Below are positions 1 to 5,298 of a stretch of 5,298 nt of DNA, in pieces (position 1 is the stretch's first letter; each line of letters opens with the position of its first letter). Source of the DNA: an uncultured Clostridia bacterium (GTDB lineage: Bacteria; Bacillota_A; Clostridia; Oscillospirales; Acutalibacteraceae); the NCBI GenBank assembly GCA_937891215.1, contig CALAEU010000262.1:1-5298 (forward strand). Direction: 5' to 3'. Below the pieces are notes generated by a model. The model had not been told where the DNA came from. It was given only the letters and a program-made list of their open reading frames with translations, and searched no databases. A program made the position numbers and the translations under genes.

Positions 1-1032
1 CCAATAATGGTCTGCGTCCGAAAAACCTCGTGTGCACCCGATACATTTTTTACAGTACCACTACTTTTAGTTTTATCTTTGGGTACAAACTCACTTTTAC
101 CTTTCACAGTAATTGGTGGCGGATTGATTTTTCTCTTTTTAAATAAAAGATATGAAAAACTCACACTTCACCCTGCTGTAGAAAGTGGAATCTGTTTAAG
201 TCTTGCTTTTTCTGTCACTGCACTTTTAACTACACACTATTTCGGAATTGGTGCAGAGGGTTTTACAGTAATTGAAATTCTTAAAAACTATCGTTCATTA
301 GGCTTCCACCCTAACTGGCGCGGTGTATTTTTCGGTACAGTAACACTTTTTTCTATGATTACCTACCCTTTTAAATTCAGAAAAGCAAATAAACATTTAC
401 CTGCGGAAAGTTTTTCTTTAATATTACCGTTATTTTTAAATTTAATTCTTAATCCCGACAAAAACTACACTCCTATAAACGAAGTGTCCGCTCTTTCAGA
501 TTTTATAACTGAAGATAAACTTTCATTCTTTTTACCATCTTTCAACTCAGAATTTTTATTTTCACATTCTGCATATATAAACGCTTTACAGAGTGCGCTC
601 GCAATGGGATTTTTACTTTTGTTTTTCTCACATAATAAAACAAGAACTGATTCACAAGGTACTGCAACAATTTTAAATGGTATTTCAGGCGGATTCCCTG
701 TAAGAGCATTTGAAATCCGCGGATTTTCTTTAATCTCTGCAATTTTTGCAGTAATACTTGTAATTTACTCAACTTTCTTTTTAAATGACATTATAGCACG
801 AATCCCTGTTCATTCACTGGCGGTTGTACTTATTGTAAACGCATGGAAACAAGTTCAGTGGGGTGAAATCGGTGTTTCTTTCAAAAAAGGTGTCTTAAGT
901 ATAATTTCACTCGTTTTAATATTTGTAATTTCAATTTTTACAAATATATTCATTACACTTTTAGTTGCAATAGTTTTAAATATTTTACTTTCATTAAAAG
1001 AAAAAATGAAAGGCGGTGCTGAAAATGGATAA
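1..1032 (+). CDS. SulP-family anion permease, 5'-truncated, no STAS domain
   Basis: The frame is open from the first base, so the gene starts outside the window; the ATG at 7 falls inside a conserved region and has no ribosome binding site. Counting from that ATG there are 341 residues, almost all hydrophobic helices. A stretch at 53-140 (LHPAVESG, then a long loop, helix, and LPAESFSLIL) follows the order of the sulfate-transporter core, and GISGGFPV at 225-232 corresponds to the GGFPV/GGMPV signature of SulP proteins, followed by helices and the IPVHSLAVVLIVNAW segment (266-280). SulP proteins move anions such as sulfate, bicarbonate or dicarboxylates across the inner membrane; the substrate cannot be read here. 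The protein ends 10-12 residues after its last helix, so the C-terminal STAS domain of classical SulPs is absent. Part of the first helices is missing at the left edge. It overlaps the next gene by 8 bases. Family assignment is good, function within the family open. Confidence 0.75.
   Translation, partial: PIMVCVRKTSCAPDTFFTVPLLLVLSLGTNSLLPFTVIGGGLIFLFLNKRYEKLTLHPAVESGICLSLAFSVTALLTTHYFGIGAEGFTVIEILKNYRSLGFHPNWRGVFFGTVTLFSMITYPFKFRKANKHLPAESFSLILPLFLNLILNPDKNYTPINEVSALSDFITEDKLSFFLPSFNSEFLFSHSAYINALQSALAMGFLLLFFSHNKTRTDSQGTATILNGISGGFPVRAFEIRGFSLISAIFAVILVIYSTFFLNDIIARIPVHSLAVVLIVNAWKQVQWGEIGVSFKKGVLSIISLVLIFVISIFTNIFITLLVAIVLNILLSLKEKMKGGAENG
1009..1016 (+). promoter_or_regulatory. Ribosome binding site inside the SulP gene
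   Basis: AAAGGCGG lies in the last codons of the permease gene and ends 8 bases before ATG 1025. It selects that ATG rather than the in-frame GTG at 1016, which overlaps the site itself. Its position implies coupled translation of the two genes. Confidence 0.6.
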
Positions 1033-2029
1033 GAAAAAATTAGCACGTGTTATTGCAACAATTATAATTTCGTTTGTAATGTTTTCTGTTTTCAGTTTAG
1101 ATATTTTAACTCTTCTACTTTGTAACAAATACGAAAAGAATTATCAGTTAGAAACAGAAAATTTCACTTTGGAAAATGGTGATGACAGAATTCATTTTCT
1201 TAACACAGGTAACTCTGACTGTATTCTACTTGAAAGCAACGGACATTTTGCTTTGATAGATTCAGGTGAAGGTGACAAAAACCCGAGAAAAACCACACCT
1301 TATGAAGGCTATAAAGACGAAGTTATTTCGTACTTGAAAAAAGTCGCAAAAAATGAAGATGGTGAAATTTACCTTGACTTCATTTTAGGCACTCACAACC
1401 ATTACGACCACATTGGTAATTTCTACGAAATAATAAGTGATGATGAAATTGAAATAGGCAGAGCGTACTTCAAAAAATACAACAAAGAAATTGCTACCGA
1501 ATTAGAGCAGGATGGTTGGGACAATGTCGCAACTTATAACAATATAATTAAAGCAATAAAAGAAAAGAATATTGTTCTGATAGAAGATTTGCCTGATTGG
1601 GAATTTAATTTTGGCGATTTCAGATTACAATTTATAAACACTGTTACTCCTGAAGAATTGAACGGTAACGGCGAAAACGCAAACAGTGTCGGTGTAATAG
1701 TTACAAAAGGTAAAAAAAGGGCATTTTTAGCAGCCGATTTCACAAAGAGTTCGGGGCTTGAACAACTTTACGGTGAATCAATTGGTGATGTTGATTTATT
1801 AAAAATCGGGCATCACGGTTATTACGGTTCATCTTCGCAGAAATTTTTAAAACAATTAAAACCCGAAATTGCTATCTGTACTAACTTTCTCGGTAAAATT
1901 TACCCGAATGTCAAATGGAATTTAACTATGGTTGCAAAAGTGCCGATATATGCTACTGCACACAGAAACGGAATTATAGCAACATTTACAGATAGTGATG
2001 AAATAATTTTAACTGAAAAGATAATGTAA
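1025..2029 (+). CDS. Membrane-anchored ComEC-like metallo-beta-lactamase-fold hydrolase
   Basis: The protein is 334 residues from ATG 1025. Residues 1-33 are a short basic start and one hydrophobic helix, a signal anchor that puts the rest outside the membrane; no convincing lipobox is seen. The domain from about 52 has the ComEC/Rec2-type order: IHFLNTGNSDCILL (56-69), LIDSGEGD (77-84), the metal-binding HNHYDH motif (124-129), NANSVGVIV (218-226), AADF with Asp238 in place of the usual GD, IGHHG (261-265) and HRNGI near the C-terminus (313-317). These residues suggest a di-metal hydrolase. Stand-alone proteins of this type are often annotated as competence proteins, but the DNA-channel domain of ComEC is absent, so a role in DNA uptake is not supported. 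The family acts on phosphoesters including nucleic acids; the substrate is unknown. It overlaps the SulP gene by 8 bases and is probably cotranscribed with it. Confidence 0.85.
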   Translation: MDKKKLARVIATIIISFVMFSVFSLDILTLLLCNKYEKNYQLETENFTLENGDDRIHFLNTGNSDCILLESNGHFALIDSGEGDKNPRKTTPYEGYKDEVISYLKKVAKNEDGEIYLDFILGTHNHYDHIGNFYEIISDDEIEIGRAYFKKYNKEIATELEQDGWDNVATYNNIIKAIKEKNIVLIEDLPDWEFNFGDFRLQFINTVTPEELNGNGENANSVGVIVTKGKKRAFLAADFTKSSGLEQLYGESIGDVDLLKIGHHGYYGSSSQKFLKQLKPEIAICTNFLGKIYPNVKWNLTMVAKVPIYATAHRNGIIATFTDSDEIILTEKIM

Positions 2030-2069
2030 AAAACTAACCTCGTAGTTTAAAAACTACGAGGTTAGTTTT
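2030..2069. terminator. Bidirectional intrinsic terminator between convergent genes
   Basis: A perfect inverted repeat: AAAACTAACCTCGTAG (2030-2045) pairs with CTACGAGGTTAGTTTT (2054-2069), giving 16 bp around an 8-base loop that can close further. Read on the + strand it ends in four T; read on the - strand it ends in six T. It starts directly after the stop of the hydrolase gene and includes two bases of the stop codon of the convergent membrane-protein gene. It therefore ends both transcripts. Confidence 0.9.
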
Positions 2070-2619
2070 AATTCAAAATCTGATTTATAATTGGAAATGT
2101 AAAGCTGAATAAAGTCGGGAATACCCAGGCAAAGAGAATTGCTAAAATAAATGTTATGGAATATCTTTCTAAATACGCACACGCATAAGAAACTGCAAAA
2201 GGTGGTGTGAGAATTATTTTCACAAAGAGACTTGTTTCTTTACTGTAAAGATAATCTTTAAATGAAAGTGCATCTTCAAAAGATGGTGCACAGTTTGAAA
2301 GAAGTGAAACTCCCACAATAAGAAATACTAAACTTGAAAGTGAAATATCCCCAATATAAAACACTCTGTAAGAACCTGTGAGCAAAATGCAAATACCTAA
2401 AACAAAGTTCATAAAGAATGGCAGAAAGCACATAAAAAATGATTCTTTAAGTGATTTTAAAAGTTCGTGTTCCACATGGCCGCACATTTCGTTTGCTTTA
2501 AATGTTCTCGGGTCTTCTTGCGGAATTTTAAAAAATCTGCAAACTAATTGCTCCCACAACACTCTGATTTCTGTACCGAAATAAGTAATTATTCTGGTAG
2601 CTACATAAATATATGTCAT
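2068..2619 (-). CDS. Polytopic membrane protein of unknown function
   Basis: The protein has 183 residues. Hydrophobic stretches at about 60-82, 89-108, 131-150 and 153-175 predict four helices, after a mixed N-terminal part with a shorter hydrophobic start. Residues around 46-52 read CGHVEHE, and APSFEDA follows at 111-117. The arrangement of a GHxEHE-like motif, a helix beginning with PFF and a later PSxED recalls uncharacterised membrane proteins that resemble M50-type intramembrane proteases. The HExxH motif is not present, so I do not call it a protease. The start is well supported: ATG overlaps the TGA of the preceding gene (ATGA) and has AGGTGAT 5 bases upstream. It is the second gene of a two-gene operon with the zinc-ribbon/TPR protein, so the two products may work together at the membrane. 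I do not recognise the family with certainty. Confidence 0.8.
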   Translation of the reverse strand: MTYIYVATRIITYFGTEIRVLWEQLVCRFFKIPQEDPRTFKANEMCGHVEHELLKSLKESFFMCFLPFFMNFVLGICILLTGSYRVFYIGDISLSSLVFLIVGVSLLSNCAPSFEDALSFKDYLYSKETSLFVKIILTPPFAVSYACAYLERYSITFILAILFAWVFPTLFSFTFPIINQILN

Positions 2620-4070
2620 TGTATATCACCTGTACCTTCCGTAAATAATTTCTTATAACTTAATTTTCCATCAAGATATTTTTGCACCTTTTCAGGTGTT
2701 TCAACCTTTGCATCATCTAAAATCTTCTTGATTTCTTCTACTTTCTTGGTGTCACCTGCTTCATTTGCAATTATTAAATATGTGTAATACATAACTGCAT
2801 ACTCGCCTAAAGATGAACCTTCTTCAATCACTTTCTGTGCTTCTTTTGCTTCGCCTTGTAATAACAAAGTAATTGCTTTTTGTCTGTACAAATCACTGTC
2901 TTCTTTGTTTATTGCAAGACCTTTTTCAGCATATTCAAGTGATTTTTTGTAATTACCTTTCATACGGTAACTGTAGGTATAAATACCATAAGGTGAAGAA
3001 TCTTCTGCATTAGTAACAATAAGTTTATCTGCAAGAGAATTTGCTTCTTTAAAATTACCACTCTGAATTTCTAAAATTGCAAGTTCATAACCAAACATGG
3101 AAATATATTCCGGGTAAAGTTCGTTGAGTTTTTTCAAACAATCGTAAGCTTTATCAAATTCTTCATAAGAATATGCGAACATAAACTGAGAAAATAAAAC
3201 TGCCGCTTCATCATAAACAACTGTAATATCTTCACCTGTCATAGATTTGATTGTCAATTCCTTGCCAATCAAATCTCCGATTTCATTATATATTTTTAAA
3301 ATCAATTCCTTGTTATCGACGCTTAAATTATTATATTCCGTGTTATTCATAATCGCATAAAAAGCGTTGAAGGTGTTATACATAGTCAATGACTTATCTC
3401 TCAAATTTTCATAGCCATTATAAATTGGCAATTTTGCTTCAAAATCAGAAAGTGCCAAATCAATAATTTCTGATACCTGATTAAAAGAAGCTACACCTTC
3501 AGGAAGTGTTGAAAAAATATTTTCTGCACTGTCCCTGTAAAGTTTTTTTGGAATGAGCTCTTTATCCTCAAAAAATGAACACGCCTCAACATAATATTCA
3601 ACTGCAGAGAACTTTTTGTTTTCTCTGTTGGCATCATTCGCAATTTTCACACTGTTGTAACCAGAAAAATCTGAAATAAATCCTGCAACACCTAATACCG
3701 CAACTACAATTACTGCAAGTGCAACAACTATACTTGAAAAGTTTAAAGGATAGCGTTTCATAAGTTCTCTGCATTCAGAACAATAAGCATAATTCTGTGA
3801 AACAGAAGTATCTTTTCTTCTTTCTCCGCAACATTCGCAAAGTTCTTCTTTAGGTATCACATTATCATTTTCGTCAACAACTTCATTTTCGCTGACTTTT
3901 ATTTCACCTTGCTCTTTTGCTTTTTTAAGTTCTGTTCTGAAAGTTTCCGCAAGTTTTTCTAATTCGTCATTAAGTTTCTCTTGTTCGTAATTATCGCTTT
4001 TATCAAGTGAAGACTCTAATGCTTCTTCGTTTTCATTTTCATTAATCTGCATTTCTTTTTCGTCTTTCAA
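2616..4070 (-). CDS. Zinc-ribbon, single-helix, TPR-repeat membrane protein
   Basis: The protein is 484 residues. Residues 1-60 are very acidic and rich in Glu/Lys/Asn, probably partly coiled coil (about 27-55). Cysteines at 78/81 and 97/100 (with an extra Cys80) form two CxxC knuckles of a zinc ribbon. One membrane helix follows at about 111-132, preceded by KR residues, which suggests a cytoplasmic N-terminus and an external C-terminus. The remaining ~350 residues are helical; from about 295 to 455 at least four TPR-like units can be seen, for example MKGNYKKSLEYAEKGLAIN (370-388). TPRs bind proteins, so this looks like a surface-facing scaffold with an internal metal-stabilised domain; the partner is unknown. 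The start is TTG: GGGAGG sits 7 bases upstream, whereas the next ATG (codon 7) would be about 25 bases away. It heads an operon with the four-helix membrane protein. No specific family name is supported. Confidence 0.85.
   Translation of the reverse strand: MKDEKEMQINENENEEALESSLDKSDNYEQEKLNDELEKLAETFRTELKKAKEQGEIKVSENEVVDENDNVIPKEELCECCGERRKDTSVSQNYAYCSECRELMKRYPLNFSSIVVALAVIVVAVLGVAGFISDFSGYNSVKIANDANRENKKFSAVEYYVEACSFFEDKELIPKKLYRDSAENIFSTLPEGVASFNQVSEIIDLALSDFEAKLPIYNGYENLRDKSLTMYNTFNAFYAIMNNTEYNNLSVDNKELILKIYNEIGDLIGKELTIKSMTGEDITVVYDEAAVLFSQFMFAYSYEEFDKAYDCLKKLNELYPEYISMFGYELAILEIQSGNFKEANSLADKLIVTNAEDSSPYGIYTYSYRMKGNYKKSLEYAEKGLAINKEDSDLYRQKAITLLLQGEAKEAQKVIEEGSSLGEYAVMYYTYLIIANEAGDTKKVEEIKKILDDAKVETPEKVQKYLDGKLSYKKLFTEGTGDIQ
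2625..2631 (-). promoter_or_regulatory. Ribosome binding site of the four-helix membrane protein
   Basis: AGGTGAT on the - strand, 5 bases before the ATG at 2619, lies within the last codons of the upstream gene. With the 4-base ATGA overlap this indicates translational coupling. Confidence 0.6.
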
Positions 4071-4077
4071 GAAAAAA

Positions 4078-4083
4078 CCTCCC
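4078..4083 (-). promoter_or_regulatory. Ribosome binding site that fixes a TTG start
   Basis: GGGAGG on the - strand is followed by TTTTTTC and then TTG at 4070. The 7-base spacing and near-perfect complementarity to 16S rRNA make TTG the start. Five of its six bases also form the 3' end of the inverted repeat at 4079-4157. Confidence 0.85.
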
Positions 4084-4157
4084 TTGAATTTTTATCAATT
4101 TACTATTCTATCACTAATAGAGGTAAATTTCAAACATTTTATAAAAATTCAAAGGAG
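4079..4157 (-). repeat. 17-bp inverted repeat flanking the promoter and covering the RBS
   Basis: In - strand RNA, bases 4157-4141 (CUCCUUUGAAUUUUUAU) pair with 4095-4079 (AUAAAAAUUCAAGGGAG) over 17 bp with one G-U pair, around a 45-base loop that contains the promoter. The 3' arm contains most of the GGGAGG site and is followed by G and six U. In a transcript running on from thiT this would form a stem that hides the ribosome binding site, or a weak long-loop terminator for thiT. Transcripts from the local promoter lack the first arm. The repeat is seen; the role is inferred. Confidence 0.6.
4105..4133 (-). promoter_or_regulatory. Sigma-A promoter of the zinc-ribbon/TPR operon
   Basis: On the - strand TTGAAA (4133-4128) and TAGAAT (4110-4105) are separated by 17 bases, and a TG one base before the -10 box gives an extended -10 element. 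Start of transcription is expected near 4098, leaving a leader of about 28 bases that holds only the second arm of the flanking repeat. Confidence 0.8.
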
Positions 4158-4169
4158 TTTTACAAATTA

Positions 4170-4775
4170 TTAACTTTTATTTTCTTTCTTTGCTATTTTA
4201 GTTTTCAGTTCAAGTGAATTCAAATCAAAAACACCTGCAATTACAACCAAACCTATAACAGTAATTACAAGTTCAGGCAACATATAGCTAATATTATAAG
4301 CAAAAGAATATTCTAAAACTGATTGACCTTCTTCAGCATATCCGCCCCAGATTGTCGCACCACTTATAAAGTGACAGATAAATCTTATAACAGTAACCAA
4401 GACACCACCAAGTGAAATGGCAAGAACATCATTTTTGATTTTGTATTTAAACATTCCGCCAAGACCAAGAGCAGAAAATGCTATTATGTAATCACAAAAT
4501 GCAAGAATCATAAATGCACTTATACCGCTTACATAAGAGAAATTCTGAATACCGAATATAAGTTGAATAAGACTGAGTGCCAGACCTGTCGTAAGTCCCC
4601 ATTTAATTCCGTAACGATATGAAATCAAAATAACCGGTACCTGACTGAAAAGTGTTACACTACCGCCAAATGGAAGTGAAAACACCGCAAGTTCTGATAA
4701 GATTGTTGCAAGTGCCAACATCAGAGCACTTTCTGCAAGACGCCTGTTTTTTTCTTTTTTTGTTAAGTTTGTCAT
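4170..4775 (-). CDS. thiT: ECF transporter S component for thiamine, ThiT
   Basis: This is the thiamine-binding membrane subunit of an energy-coupling factor importer; it needs the shared EcfA/EcfA'/EcfT module, which is not in the window. The 201-residue length and roughly six helices fit the family. The C-terminal signature is clear: H135, G139, W143, Y156 and N161 keep exactly the spacing of the Lactococcus lactis ThiT binding residues H125, G129, W133, Y146 and N151. D95-Y96 stands where E84-Y85 is found in that protein, a conservative change of one binding residue. The N-terminal part has LPFGGSVTLFSQVPV (34-48), also typical. ATG 4775 is the start: GGAGG lies 8 bases before it, while the in-frame TTG at 4790 overlaps that site. 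Expression is controlled by the TPP riboswitch directly upstream, which supports thiamine as substrate. Confidence 0.95.
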   Translation of the reverse strand: MTNLTKKEKNRRLAESALMLALATILSELAVFSLPFGGSVTLFSQVPVILISYRYGIKWGLTTGLALSLIQLIFGIQNFSYVSGISAFMILAFCDYIIAFSALGLGGMFKYKIKNDVLAISLGGVLVTVIRFICHFISGATIWGGYAEEGQSVLEYSFAYNISYMLPELVITVIGLVVIAGVFDLNSLELKTKIAKKENKS

Positions 4776-4783
4776 TTTTAAGA

Positions 4784-4788
4784 CCTCC
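4784..4788 (-). promoter_or_regulatory. Ribosome binding site of thiT
   Basis: GGAGG on the - strand, 8 bases upstream of ATG 4775 and only a few bases beyond the T-tract of the riboswitch terminator. It excludes the TTG at 4790 as a start. Confidence 0.85.
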
Positions 4789-4791
4789 AAT

Positions 4792-4827
4792 AAAAATCTC
4801 CCTACGGCGACAACCCACCGTAGAGAG
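4792..4827 (-). terminator. Riboswitch-controlled intrinsic terminator
   Basis: On the - strand CTCTCTACGG (4827-4818) pairs with CCGTAGGGAG (4807-4798), 10 bp including one G-U, with a 10-base loop, followed by ATTTTT. Its 5' arm can instead pair with the end of the aptamer (4858-4852), which would form an antiterminator. TPP binding should free the arm, form this hairpin and stop transcription before thiT. Confidence 0.85.
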
Positions 4828-4846
4828 AGAAAAAGACAAACTTTAT

Positions 4847-4936
4847 GTTTCCTACGGCGGCATTATCCGCATCAGGTTTGAAGGGTCAGAAAAGGATTGT
4901 TTTCTTTCTCAGCCGACGTCCGCCAGCTCCCCTGTT
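4847..4936 (-). promoter_or_regulatory. TPP riboswitch aptamer (THI element)
   Basis: Read on the - strand the conserved blocks come in order: AGGGGAGC (4933-4926), GGCTGAGA (4914-4907), ACCCTTC (4886-4880), AAACCTGA (4879-4872) and GGATAATGCC (4868-4859) followed by GCCGTAGG. These are the pyrimidine-binding CUGAGA loop, the P2 partner, the P4 strand and the pyrophosphate-binding region of thiamine pyrophosphate riboswitches. A small GC-rich stem (GCTGGC/GTCGGC) fills the P3 side position. The outermost P1 helix is not obvious at either end, so the exact limits are approximate. With the following terminator it should switch thiT off when TPP is plentiful. Confidence 0.93.
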
Positions 4937-4945
4937 TTATTTTCG

Positions 4946-4971
4946 GCAAAAGATGTAGCTACTATCTTTGC
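4946..4971 (-). other. Hairpin at the predicted 5' end of the thiT leader
   Basis: On the - strand GCAAAGAT (4971-4964) pairs with ATCTTTTGC (4954-4946) with one bulged T and a 9-base loop holding the palindrome GTAGCTAC. It starts at or next to the transcription start predicted near 4972 and lies before the aptamer. A 5'-end hairpin may stabilise the mRNA; this is inference. Confidence 0.5.
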
Positions 4972-4978
4972 AAAACAT

Positions 4979-5006
4979 ATTATACACTTTTATTCTGAAA
5001 AGTCAA
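4979..5006 (-). promoter_or_regulatory. Sigma-A promoter of thiT
   Basis: On the - strand TTGACT (5006-5001) and a perfect TATAAT (4984-4979) are separated by 16 bases. Transcription should start near 4972, giving a leader of roughly 195 bases that holds the hairpin, aptamer and terminator. The -35 box begins at the base right after the stop codon of the minD-like remnant. Confidence 0.85.
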
Positions 5007-5219
5007 TCACAAATATTTGCTCTTGAACGGAATATTTTGACCACAAAGACGTTTTGCTATTCTTACGAATGCCTGATTGCCTTTGCAGTCAAATGGAATT
5101 TTATTGTAGGATGCACCGCCGTATATTTCGGAAGAGTCGGGAATTATGCCCACAAGCCTTGCACCTACGTTATCAATAATATCATCCACGTCTATATTCT
5201 TATGGATTTTTTTATTGAA
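5007..5219 (-). pseudogene. minD: C-terminal remnant of a MinD-like septum-site ATPase
   Basis: The readable frame ends KRLCGQNIPFKSKYL and contains VDDIIDNVGARLVGIIPDSS and QAFVRIAKRL, the pattern of the MinD C-terminus (IDDII-x-LxxxLLGIIPED... AYxxIAxRLxGxxVP). MinD is a membrane-associated ATPase that places the division septum with MinC. Only about 70 of the usual ~260 residues are present: going upstream, the frame is stopped by TGA at 5237-5235, and the P-loop half would have to lie past the window edge. A GTG at 5189 could start a 60-residue peptide, but no good ribosome binding site precedes it. The other two frames just upstream do not clearly read as MinD. I call it a truncated or frameshifted remnant; a sequencing error or a distant MinD-family paralogue cannot be excluded. 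Confidence 0.55.
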
Positions 5220-5240
5220 TAAAACAATTCGTTTTCAATA
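5213..5240. repeat. Imperfect hairpin at the upstream break of the minD remnant
   Basis: TATTGAA and AAC (5213-5219, 5223-5225) pair with GTTTTCAATA (5231-5240), with a 3-base bulge and a 5-base loop. It has a T-run in front on the + strand but none behind on either strand, so it is not a terminator. It lies where the MinD similarity fades. From 5241 to the window end I see no supported gene; a 34-codon open stretch on the - strand ends with TAG at 5194-5192, but has no visible start. Confidence 0.4.
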
Positions 5241-5298
5241 TGGTCTCCCGCAGGAAATTTAAATGAAAAATAAACATTTTTTGCTTGTGAAATTATGA

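Noticed and set aside
7..9. ATG as the start of the SulP gene
   Set aside because: The frame is open to the window edge, no ribosome binding site fits, and the family needs additional N-terminal helices, so the gene is cut by the window.
1016..1018. In-frame GTG as the start of the hydrolase
   Set aside because: It overlaps the ribosome binding site AAAGGCGG, which is correctly spaced for ATG 1025.
1025..2029. Calling the hydrolase a competence protein
   Set aside because: The multi-helix DNA channel of ComEC is missing and no competence gene is nearby.
2378..2584. 68-codon open frame on the + strand
   Set aside because: It is antisense to the four-helix membrane protein and shows no domain.
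2068..2619. Calling the membrane protein an intramembrane metalloprotease
   Set aside because: GHVEHE does not give the HExxH zinc motif, and the second motif (PSFED) is not diagnostic.
4788..4790. TTG as the start of thiT
   Set aside because: It overlaps the GGAGG site that serves ATG 4775, and the extra five residues have no family support.
4652..5026. 124-codon open frame on the + strand
   Set aside because: It runs antisense through thiT, its riboswitch and promoter, all of which are well supported; the translation has no recognisable character.
4968..5222. 84-codon open frame on the + strand
   Set aside because: It is antisense to the MinD-like segment, whose amino-acid pattern is recognisable, and it has no ribosome binding site.

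Overview
The window is AT-rich, tightly packed and carries firmicute-style signals: GGAGG-type ribosome binding sites, sigma-A promoters, a terminating TPP riboswitch and an ECF thiamine transporter. I infer a low-GC anaerobic clostridium (Oscillospirales/Eubacteriales type), but no gene here fixes the genus.

Left block (+ strand, 1-2029). A 5'-truncated SulP-family membrane permease is followed, with an 8-base overlap, by a membrane-anchored metallo-beta-lactamase-fold hydrolase resembling the C-terminal domain of ComEC. The pair looks translationally coupled. A bidirectional hairpin terminator (2030-2069) closes this block and also ends the convergent operon coming from the right.

Middle block (- strand, 4133-2068). 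A sigma-A promoter drives two genes. The first encodes a 484-residue protein with an acidic coiled N-terminus, a four-cysteine zinc ribbon, one membrane helix and an external TPR domain. The second, overlapping by ATGA, encodes a 183-residue polytopic membrane protein of unknown function. The first gene starts with TTG behind a near-perfect ribosome binding site. A 17-bp inverted repeat flanks the promoter and contains that site, so transcripts entering from upstream would fold over it while transcripts from the local promoter would not.

Right block (- strand, 5298-4170). A consensus promoter, a 5'-end hairpin, a TPP riboswitch and an intrinsic terminator lead into thiT, the substrate-binding subunit of an ECF thiamine importer. 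This is a complete thiamine-repressed unit. Just upstream, ending next to the thiT -35 box, lies a piece that matches the C-terminus of the cell-division ATPase MinD. Its reading frame is closed by a TGA, so it appears to be a remnant. The last ~80 bases hold an imperfect hairpin and no gene I can support.

No CRISPR array, transposase, rRNA, tRNA or recognisable defence system is present. The least explained elements are the zinc-ribbon/TPR plus membrane-protein pair, the SulP/MBL pair and the repeat that overlaps a ribosome binding site.
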